In this document: positions 1 through 5,598 of the stretch, one piece after another
How the letters are laid out: every line of letters starts with the position of its first letter
Position numbering within the stretch: position 1 is the stretch's first letter
Assembly: GCA_013140395.1 (NCBI GenBank)
Contig: JABFSY010000296.1
Coordinates: forward strand, 1-5,912
Direction: 5' to 3'
Source of the DNA: Cyclobacteriaceae bacterium
GTDB lineage: Bacteria; Bacteroidota; Bacteroidia; Cytophagales; Cyclobacteriaceae
DNA length: 5,912 bases
Notes under the pieces: model-generated
The model's input: only the letters and a program-made list of their open reading frames with translations
Told to the model about the DNA's origin: nothing
The model's database searches: none
Position numbers and translations under genes: made by a program

Positions 1-167
1 ATTGGCGCTGCCGTTTTACATCCAAGAAGATGGATCAGCCCAGTAGCTATGAAAATGTACTGGCGTTGCTCAATCAAGTCCACGCGCTTGGTCTGGATAT
101 TATAAAAACAGAGAACCTTAATCGCTGTAATGGCCAACTAGCTTTCTCACTTGGTCAGGGACAGTAA
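1..167 (+). CDS. icd: NADP-dependent isocitrate dehydrogenase, C-terminal end (partial)
   Basis: This is the 3' end of a gene that starts outside the window. The readable frame begins at base 3, gives 54 residues and stops at TAA 165-167. The peptide contains TSKKMDQPSSYENVLALLNQ, then HALGLDIIKTENL, and ends AFSLGQGQ. I recognise this as the small C-terminal domain of the longer, Thermus/Bacteroidota-type isocitrate dehydrogenases, which the E. coli-type enzyme lacks. The enzyme oxidatively decarboxylates isocitrate to 2-oxoglutarate in the cytoplasm, making NADPH. The catalytic domain and any phosphorylatable serine lie upstream and cannot be seen. The aceK gene two positions downstream encodes the kinase/phosphatase that acts on isocitrate dehydrogenase, which independently supports the call. 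The next gene appears to start inside this one (17-nt overlap). The identification rests on a short tail recalled from memory, so it is good but not certain. Confidence 0.8.
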   Translation, partial: WRCRFTSKKMDQPSSYENVLALLNQVHALGLDIIKTENLNRCNGQLAFSLGQGQ

Positions 168-1029
168 CATAGCTAACTTCCCCGATTCAGCTTCAAGCGA
201 ACCAACGACTTTTTTTCGCGGCCGGAAAATGGTGATCGCTACTCAGCACAAAAAGGAGCAGGTCATCGCTCCTCTTTTTAAAGAATTAGGAATAGAGCCG
301 CTGGTACTACCTGATTTTGATACCGACCAGTTTGGCACCTTTGCCGGAGAAGTGGAACGAAAACTTGATCCACTGGCTACAGCGCGTCTCAAAATTCAGC
401 AAGCGCTCACGCTATCAGGCGAAACACTTGGCCTTGCCAGCGAAGGATCTTTTGGTCCACACCCACAAATGGGTTTTGTTCCGGCCGATGAAGAGGTTTT
501 GTTGTTGATGGATTTGAAAAATCAATTGGAAGTTGCAGTTAGTAAAATCTCAACTAACACCAATTACACACATCAAGAAGTCTCTTCGTGGAAAGAACTT
601 AGAGAATTCGCCATTGAAGTAGGATTCCCAACCCATGCCCTTATTTTAAGAACAGAAACCAAATTGCAAAAGGGAATTTCCGATTGGCAATCGTTGAAAG
701 ATACATTCAGAAAAATTCAATTGAGTGGTGTAGCCGTTCAGGCAGAGACGGATATGCGCGCGATGTTCAATCCGACTCGAATGAAAGTAATTGAGAAAGC
801 CACCTCTTTGCTGATCCATAAAATAAACTCTGTCTGCCCGGTTTGTTCCTTTCCAGGTTTCGACATCGTAGAACGCAAAGCAGGCTTGCCCTGCCTACTC
901 TGTCAACATCCTACTTCATTGACGCTGTCAATCATTCATGTCTGTCAGCATTGCCATCATCAACTTGAGAATCTGTTTCCGGATGGCGAAAGTAGCGATC
1001 CTATGTACTGCGACTACTGCAATCCGTGA
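151..1029 (+). CDS. DUF6671 family protein with C-terminal double zinc-ribbon
   Basis: The protein has 292 residues and no established function that I know of. The N-terminal part (about residues 22-215) matches my memory of the DUF6671 family: GRKMVIATQHKKEQVIAPL, then FGTFAGEVER (62-71), LGLASEGSFGPHP (93-105) and NPTRMKVI (207-214). The C-terminal part has four CxxC pairs at C229/C232, C248/C251, C265/C268 (followed by HH) and C287/C290, enough for two zinc sites. There is no signal peptide or membrane segment, so it is probably cytoplasmic. The start is uncertain. TTG at 151 is the only usual start codon that keeps the GRK residues at the front of the conserved block, but it overlaps the upstream gene by 17 nt and has no Shine-Dalgarno sequence. 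The first ATG (229) would remove GRK. The stop overlaps the aceK start by 4 nt (GTGA), implying translational coupling. The N-terminal pattern resembles ITPase/Maf-like nucleotide pyrophosphatases, which is inference only. Confidence 0.85.
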   Translation: MVRDSNIANFPDSASSEPTTFFRGRKMVIATQHKKEQVIAPLFKELGIEPLVLPDFDTDQFGTFAGEVERKLDPLATARLKIQQALTLSGETLGLASEGSFGPHPQMGFVPADEEVLLLMDLKNQLEVAVSKISTNTNYTHQEVSSWKELREFAIEVGFPTHALILRTETKLQKGISDWQSLKDTFRKIQLSGVAVQAETDMRAMFNPTRMKVIEKATSLLIHKINSVCPVCSFPGFDIVERKAGLPCLLCQHPTSLTLSIIHVCQHCHHQLENLFPDGESSDPMYCDYCNP

Positions 1030-2690
1030 ACGAACCGGATACGATAGATGCCAAAAATGCGGCTGCCCTTCTTCGCGCGCATGTCGAGAAATTTTATTTT
1101 GAATTTAATGAAGTAACGAGTCAGGCTAAACAGCGCTTCCTACAAAAGGAATGGCATGGTCAACGTGAAGCGGTAAGAAGGAGAATTTTGTTGCACGAGG
1201 AGGCCTTTGAAAATGCTGTCAGAGAGTTGTCCGTTTCGAGGTGCCTCGGCAAAGGATGGTGGAAACAGACTGGGGCTGAATTTGAAAAGTTGACCGGCTC
1301 TGACACACTTGCAAAAACGTTTTTTGATGCGGTCGGCAGAATGCTTTTCCAGGGAGATCTCGCCTTCACTTTGTTTAATTCGACAACACCAGAAAAGGAT
1401 ATCGAACCCGACTTAATTTCAGTATCATATCAAACGATCTGCCAGACGGGTTTTGTTTCCGTACTTCAAAAAATCGATTTTGAGATTTCAGATCAAAATT
1501 TGATTGCTACTTCTTCGAAACTTCTGGAGAAAATGAATTCATTGATTCCAGATCCGTCAACGCTTTTATTTTTTTATCCGCATCTTTTCTACCGAAACAA
1601 ACATGCCTACTTGCTGGGATATGGCAACGTGAGCAAATGTGTTCAGCCCTTACTATTTGCTTTTACTAATTCTGAAAATGGCATTGTGCTCAACGCATTG
1701 CTTACTACCGAAGAGGAGCTAAAAAATGTTTTTGCCTTTAGCCGCTCTTATTTTTTGGTAGAGGCACGCGATCCGAAAGGCTTAGTTGACCTCCTACTAA
1801 AGGTAATGCCGTCAAAACCGGAGGCACAGTTGTTCATGAACCTGGGATACCAGGAGCATGGCAAGGAGTTGGTGGTGGCAAAATTACACCAGCATTTACA
1901 AGTGCACCGCTCACAGTTTATGGTGGCCCCTGGTATACCGGGCATGGTGATGATGGTTTTTACGTTGCCCGACTATGATTTAGTATTTAAGATCATCCGT
2001 GATCATTTTAAACCACCGAAATCCGTTACACGACAAGAGGTAATTGAAAAGTATCTTTTTATTGCAAAGCATGATCGTGTCGGTCGTTTGGCAGATGCAC
2101 AACGATTCGAATTTTTGGGTTTGCCACTTGCTTATTTTGATCAGCAACTGCTTGATTTTTTGCTGGCAGATTGCTCGCATAGCGTTTCAGTAAGGCAGGG
2201 TATTGTTTGCTTTCAGGATGTGTATGTCGAGCGCAAGATGATACCCTTGAATATTTACTTAGAGCAGGCGAGTGCAGATGAGGCTGAACACGCGGTTAAT
2301 GATTTTGGCAACGCGATTAGAGAGATGGCCATGAGCAATATTTTTCCGGGCGATTTGCTGACTAAAAATTTTGGCGTCACCAATGAAGACAGGGTCGTGT
2401 TTTATGACTACGATGAAATTGTGCCACTCGCTGAATGTACATTCAAAGACATCCCAAAAGCGCGCGATGATGATGATGAAATGAGTGCCGAGCCATGGTA
2501 TGCAGTAAATGATAGCGATGTTTTTCCTCAGGAGTTGGTAAAATTCCTATTACCGGCCGGACCTTTGCGCGATCGTTTTGCTATTGATCACCAGGAGCTC
2601 TATACCGCAGCTTTTTGGAACCGGCTAAAGCAGCTACACCAAAGCGGTGAGGTGGTTGACATCCAGCCATATGTTGCCAATCTGGACTGA
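1026..2690 (+). CDS. aceK: isocitrate dehydrogenase kinase/phosphatase AceK
   Basis: AceK phosphorylates and dephosphorylates isocitrate dehydrogenase, setting the split of isocitrate between the TCA cycle and the glyoxylate shunt. The protein has 554 residues against about 578 in E. coli. The N-terminal regulatory half is recognisable (FEFNEVTSQAKQRF near 26-38, HLFYRNKHAYLLG 186-198, FAFSRSYFLVEA 236-247). The kinase-like half has the ATP-binding stretch APGIPGMVMMVFTLPDYD (301-318) with K322 matching E. coli K336, then HDRVGRLAD (349-357) with D357 matching E. coli D371, a residue linked to phosphatase activity. YVERKMIPLNIYLEQ (400-414) follows, then NIFPGDLLTKNFGVT (438-452) with D443, K447 and N448, and FYDYDE (459-464) with D461 and D463. 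All the catalytic and metal-binding residues I can place are present, so it should be active. The GTG start in the GTGA overlap fits the family N-terminus and has no Shine-Dalgarno sequence. The C-terminus is about 15-20 residues shorter than in E. coli. The glyoxylate genes aceA and aceB are not in the window. Confidence 0.97.
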   Translation: MNEPDTIDAKNAAALLRAHVEKFYFEFNEVTSQAKQRFLQKEWHGQREAVRRRILLHEEAFENAVRELSVSRCLGKGWWKQTGAEFEKLTGSDTLAKTFFDAVGRMLFQGDLAFTLFNSTTPEKDIEPDLISVSYQTICQTGFVSVLQKIDFEISDQNLIATSSKLLEKMNSLIPDPSTLLFFYPHLFYRNKHAYLLGYGNVSKCVQPLLFAFTNSENGIVLNALLTTEEELKNVFAFSRSYFLVEARDPKGLVDLLLKVMPSKPEAQLFMNLGYQEHGKELVVAKLHQHLQVHRSQFMVAPGIPGMVMMVFTLPDYDLVFKIIRDHFKPPKSVTRQEVIEKYLFIAKHDRVGRLADAQRFEFLGLPLAYFDQQLLDFLLADCSHSVSVRQGIVCFQDVYVERKMIPLNIYLEQASADEAEHAVNDFGNAIREMAMSNIFPGDLLTKNFGVTNEDRVVFYDYDEIVPLAECTFKDIPKARDDDDEMSAEPWYAVNDSDVFPQELVKFLLPAGPLRDRFAIDHQELYTAAFWNRLKQLHQSGEVVDIQPYVANLD

Positions 2691-2721
2691 CAAACTCATT
2701 AGAAGCGATTAACGAAATTGT
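2691..2721. other. short convergent intergenic gap between aceK and nhaD
   Basis: The two genes end tail to tail with 31 nt between their stop codons. I find no stem-loop followed by a T-run on either strand here. Termination may be Rho-dependent, or transcripts may run into the opposite gene. Confidence 0.6.
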
Positions 2722-4017
2722 TTACTGAGCGAGAAAGAAGTGGTGAATCGCCAAATAAACGGCAGCCCCTGCAAAATAACCCAGCATGGCAAGCAGGGAA
2801 ATTTTCTTTAGGTACCAAATAAAATCTATTTTCTCCATACCCATCACAGCCACACCAGCTGCCGAGCCAATGATCAAAATGCTACCTCCTGTACCCGCGC
2901 AATAGGCGAGGTACTCCCAGATCAAATGATCCATCGGATACATTTCCAAGCTATACATACCCATGCTGGCTGCCACCAATGGAACGTTGTCGACCACGGC
3001 CGACAATAGACCAATTAATGTCACGATAATCCGGTTATCTCCAAAAGTAGAACCGAGAATTTCAGCAAAGTGGGTAAGAATGTGCATTGATTCTAATGCG
3101 CCTACTGCTAATAATATGCCTAAAAAGAATAAGACGCTTGATGAGTCGATTCGTGAGAGTGCGCCCGCAGCGGTAAAGGGCTTGCGTGAAGCCTCGTCTG
3201 CATGCGGGTTGATCAATTCTGACACAACCCAAAGTACTCCGAGTCCCATCAGCATACCAATGTAGGGCGGTAGGTGTGTGATGGTTTTAAAGATTGGGAC
3301 GAAGATCAAAGCGCCTACCCCAAGCATTAACATAGTGGTGCTGCCCTTCACTTTTTCACCATGGCCATCCGTATGCATATGAGCCGTATTTTGTCTTTCG
3401 CCTAATTCGCCCTTCAGCGTAAAACTCAAATAGAGTAGGGGCACCAGCAAACAAACGATACTAGGTATAAATAACACTTTCATGATGTTCACGGTAGAAA
3501 TTTGGCCACCAATCCAAAGCATGGTGGTTGTCACATCTCCAATGGGTGTCCATGCACCTCCTGCATTGGCCGCTATGATGATCATCCCGGCAAAGAACAT
3601 CCGCATTTCTTTGTGGGGGATTAGTTTTCTGATCAAGGAGATCATGACGATCGAGGTAGTGAGGTTATCCAATATGGATGAAAGAAAGAATGTGACGAAA
3701 CAGATCAGCCACAGCAGAATTTTTGGGTTGGTGGTATTGATACGGTCGGTGATAATACGAAAGCCCTGATAGGCATCTACTAATTCGACTATGGTCATTG
3801 CCCCCATCAGGAAGAAAAGAATTTCTGACACGCTGGCCAGGTGATGAGAGAGTTCCGCGGTTACACTTCCGGGTTCGCCCTGCGAAGACAGGGCGTGCAG
3901 TGTCCAACAAAACACGCCCGTTAACAAGGCAGAAGCAGTTTTATTGATTTTAATGGGATGCTCCATAGCAATTGCTATGTAGCCAACTACAAAGACAATA
4001 ATGACTGCGATTTCCAT
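2722..4017 (-). CDS. nhaD: Na+/H+ antiporter, NhaD type (ion transporter superfamily)
   Basis: This is an inner-membrane secondary transporter that expels Na+ (or Li+) in exchange for protons, for salt and alkaline-pH tolerance. The protein has 431 residues, within the usual range for NhaD, and is strongly hydrophobic with about 11-13 likely membrane segments. It shows the two-fold internal repeat of the ArsB/NhaD/CitMHS superfamily. The first half carries SSILDNLTTSIVMISL (113-128, D117/N118) and then GGAWTPIGDVTTT (153-165). The second half carries SAVVDNVPLVAAS (339-351, D343/N344) and then GTGGSILIIGSAAG (375-388). These polar, helix-breaking motifs are where ions are bound in the superfamily. 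The halves are joined by a hydrophilic linker of about residues 201-226 that contains TAHMHTDGHGEK. The ATG at 4017 is preceded by a promoter-like sequence but no strong Shine-Dalgarno. The gene follows lysC by 122 nt in the same direction and probably has its own promoter. A general arsenite/citrate permease is the alternative, but the overall sequence looks like NhaD. Confidence 0.93.
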   Translation of the reverse strand: MEIAVIIVFVVGYIAIAMEHPIKINKTASALLTGVFCWTLHALSSQGEPGSVTAELSHHLASVSEILFFLMGAMTIVELVDAYQGFRIITDRINTTNPKILLWLICFVTFFLSSILDNLTTSIVMISLIRKLIPHKEMRMFFAGMIIIAANAGGAWTPIGDVTTTMLWIGGQISTVNIMKVLFIPSIVCLLVPLLYLSFTLKGELGERQNTAHMHTDGHGEKVKGSTTMLMLGVGALIFVPIFKTITHLPPYIGMLMGLGVLWVVSELINPHADEASRKPFTAAGALSRIDSSSVLFFLGILLAVGALESMHILTHFAEILGSTFGDNRIIVTLIGLLSAVVDNVPLVAASMGMYSLEMYPMDHLIWEYLAYCAGTGGSILIIGSAAGVAVMGMEKIDFIWYLKKISLLAMLGYFAGAAVYLAIHHFFLAQ

Positions 4018-4038
4018 AGCCTTAGGTTTGGTCTATGG

Positions 4039-4068
4039 TAAATATAGGCGGAAAAATTAAAACTCAAA
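4039..4068 (-). promoter_or_regulatory. predicted Bacteroidota-type promoter of nhaD
   Basis: On the minus strand, TTTG (4065-4068) is followed after 18 nt by TATATTTA (4039-4046). This fits the Bacteroidota housekeeping pattern TTTG / TAnnTTTG with a single mismatch at the last base of the -7 element. The -7 box lies 21 nt upstream of the nhaD ATG, leaving a short leader. The prediction comes from the motif only. Confidence 0.6.
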
Positions 4069-4081
4069 CGAGTGCGTTTGA
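4064..4081 (-). promoter_or_regulatory. perfect 7-bp inverted repeat between lysC and nhaD (operator or lysC terminator)
   Basis: The 18-base sequence TCAAACG-AGTG-CGTTTGA has 7-base arms and a 4-base centre. On the minus strand the stem is followed by GTTTTAATTTTT, so it could act as a weak intrinsic terminator for lysC, which ends 58 nt upstream in that direction. It also overlaps the predicted -33 element of nhaD, so it could be a binding site for a dimeric regulator. The two roles are not exclusive, and the sequence cannot separate them. Confidence 0.5.
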
Positions 4082-4139
4082 AATTTCATTTTCAGGAAAT
4101 ACGGCAGCTGGTTTTGCACTTCCGGAATTTTGGCCGGTT

Positions 4140-5456
4140 TTAAAGATGAAACAGTCCTTCGTTCAAGAGGTTAAGTGCTTTTTCTTTCTGTGAAGTATCC
4201 ACCAAAATGGAGATGTTGTTATGACTGCCCCCAAACGAAACCATCCGGATCTTGATGGGCGCCAGCGCCTCAAAAACTTCTTTTAAGACCGCTTCTTTTT
4301 CCGCTAATGCGTTGCCAACAATACAAATAATGGTTTGGTTTTTATCTACCTCAATGGTACCTAGGTTTTCAAGCTCTGATACGATCTGCGCCAGGTGGTT
4401 ACTTTCATCTATTGTAACGGAGACAGCCACCTCTGAGGTAGAGATCATATCAATAGATGTCTTATGTTTTTCAAATACCTCAAATACTTTTCGCAAAAAG
4501 CCATACGCCAGCAGCATTCGTGATGACTTAATGTTGATAGCCGTGATGTCGTCTTTGGCGGCAATGGCTTTGAATTGACCGCGCGAGCCTTTGTCACTAA
4601 TGATGGTGCCGGGGGCTTTTTCATCCATCGTGTTTTTAAGCCTTACGGGAACAGAATATTTTTGAGCGGGCACAATGGTGGACGGGTGCAAAATTTTTGC
4701 TCCAAAGTAGGCTAACTCAGAGGCTTCATCAAAAGTAAGTTCTGCAATAGGCATGGTTTTCTTTACAATGCGAGGATCATTATTATGCATGCCATCAATG
4801 TCTGTCCAGATTTGTATTTCCTCAGCCCGTATGGCTGCACCTATCAATGAAGCCGTGTAGTCGCTGCCGCCCCTCTTTAAGTTATCAATTTCGTTTTTGT
4901 TATTGCGGCAGATATACCCTTGCGTAACGACAATGTCCGCTTGGATGGTCGCCAATATTGGTTGCAGGCGCTCACTTATTTTTTCTAATTCTGGTTCGTT
5001 GTTTTCATCAATCGACATGAAGTGTAAAGCAGGCAGTAAACGGGCTGCGATCTTTTTTTCTTGCAGGTGGTGATAGAAGAGCTCTGTAGAAATTAACTCA
5101 CCTTGGGCGAGTAGCTCGCGGTAGCTGCGATCATCGAATTTGCCTGCTGCCAGTAACCGAAAAAGACTGAAGTAACGGCTTACAATCTCTTGCCCAATTG
5201 CCTGATAGGCTGTAGATGAATATAGTTCTTTAATGAACTGTAAATAATGATTTTCCAGTTCTGCAATCTCCTGCTGCGCCCCGGTTTGGCGTTGGGCGAA
5301 CAAGTGTTCTCCAATGCGCACCAACGTATTCGTTGTTCCACTCAATGCGGAAAGCACAACGATTTTTTTTCCTGGCATTCCCTGCACCAGTTCAGCAATC
5401 TTTTTCATCCGCTCGGGTTTGCCTACCGAGGTGCCACCAAATTTTACGACTAACAT
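4140..5456 (-). CDS. lysC: aspartate kinase (aspartokinase), monofunctional with two ACT domains
   Basis: This cytoplasmic enzyme phosphorylates L-aspartate with ATP, the first step towards lysine, threonine, methionine and diaminopimelate. With the start chosen here it has 438 residues. The kinase domain opens with MLVVKFGGTSVGK (1-13), the family's nucleotide-binding signature, and continues with LLAQGELIST (115-124), KRGGSDYTASLIGAAI (194-209), TDIDGMHNNDPRI (218-230) and FDEASELAYFGAKILHP (242-258). Two ACT domains follow, about 304-370 (INIKSSRMLLAYGFLRKVF) and 375-438 (TIICIVGNALAEKEA, then VSFGGSHNNISILVD). They are the usual site of end-product feedback inhibition; which amino acid binds cannot be told. 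No homoserine dehydrogenase domain is fused. I chose the ATG at 5456 because the family begins directly with the KFGGTSVG strand. An in-frame TTG at 5480 would add eight residues, but that codon lies inside the predicted -7 promoter element. Confidence 0.96.
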   Translation of the reverse strand: MLVVKFGGTSVGKPERMKKIAELVQGMPGKKIVVLSALSGTTNTLVRIGEHLFAQRQTGAQQEIAELENHYLQFIKELYSSTAYQAIGQEIVSRYFSLFRLLAAGKFDDRSYRELLAQGELISTELFYHHLQEKKIAARLLPALHFMSIDENNEPELEKISERLQPILATIQADIVVTQGYICRNNKNEIDNLKRGGSDYTASLIGAAIRAEEIQIWTDIDGMHNNDPRIVKKTMPIAELTFDEASELAYFGAKILHPSTIVPAQKYSVPVRLKNTMDEKAPGTIISDKGSRGQFKAIAAKDDITAINIKSSRMLLAYGFLRKVFEVFEKHKTSIDMISTSEVAVSVTIDESNHLAQIVSELENLGTIEVDKNQTIICIVGNALAEKEAVLKEVFEALAPIKIRMVSFGGSHNNISILVDTSQKEKALNLLNEGLFHL

Positions 5457-5477
5457 ACAGGTATGAATTAAGGGAGG

Positions 5478-5485
5478 CAAATATA
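5478..5485 (-). promoter_or_regulatory. predicted -7 promoter element of lysC
   Basis: The minus strand reads TATATTTG, a perfect match to the Bacteroidota TAnnTTTG -7 box, ending 21 nt before the lysC ATG at 5456. No clear TTTG is seen at the expected -33 distance, so the promoter is only half matched. Its position just downstream of the dnaK terminator supports independent transcription of lysC. Confidence 0.5.
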
Positions 5486-5541
5486 AAACGCAGACGTGGA
5501 ATTAATCTGGGAACTCCTGTTAAATAGAGGAAAAACTTCGA

Positions 5542-5577
5542 GTAAATAAAAAAGGACCATCTTTCAATGGGCCTTTT
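5542..5577 (-). terminator. intrinsic terminator of dnaK
   Basis: On the minus strand AAAAGG-C-CCAT (5577-5567) pairs with ATGG-T-CCTTTT (5560-5550) around a 6-nt loop. The 10-bp stem is interrupted by one mismatch and runs into a T-rich tail (TTTTTTATTT, ending near 5544). It begins 22 nt after the dnaK stop codon. The structure and placement are typical of a Rho-independent terminator. It separates the strongly expressed chaperone gene from lysC. Confidence 0.8.
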
Positions 5578-5598
5578 CCTGTTTGATTAGAAGATCAT

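Noticed and set aside
317..508. 63-codon open frame within the DUF6671 gene
   Set aside because: It overlaps the conserved DUF6671 core in another frame and has no recognisable features.
1160..2180. Minus-strand open frames opposite aceK (1160-1369, 1748-1945, 1980-2180)
   Set aside because: They are antisense to conserved AceK coding sequence, short, and lack any recognisable domain or start signal.
2963..3910. Open frames on the plus strand (2963-3265, 3482-3769) and in another minus frame (3665-3910) across nhaD
   Set aside because: They lie wholly inside a well-recognised membrane protein gene, and their translations show no family motif; they are by-products of nhaD codon use.
4122..4137. 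CCGG-8 nt-CCGG near the end of lysC as a terminator
   Set aside because: The stem is only 4 bp and no T-run follows it on the minus strand; the inverted repeat at 4064-4081 is a better candidate.
5247..5527. Plus-strand open frames opposite the start of lysC, and the AGGGAGG at 5471-5477 that looks like a ribosome binding site
   Set aside because: The frames are antisense to the conserved lysC N-terminus, and the AGGGAGG is not followed by a start codon at a useful distance on the plus strand.
5457..5547. Possible lysine riboswitch (L box) upstream of lysC
   Set aside because: Only about 90 nt separate the start codon from the dnaK terminator and the likely promoter is 22 nt from the ATG, so a riboswitch of roughly 170 nt cannot fit.
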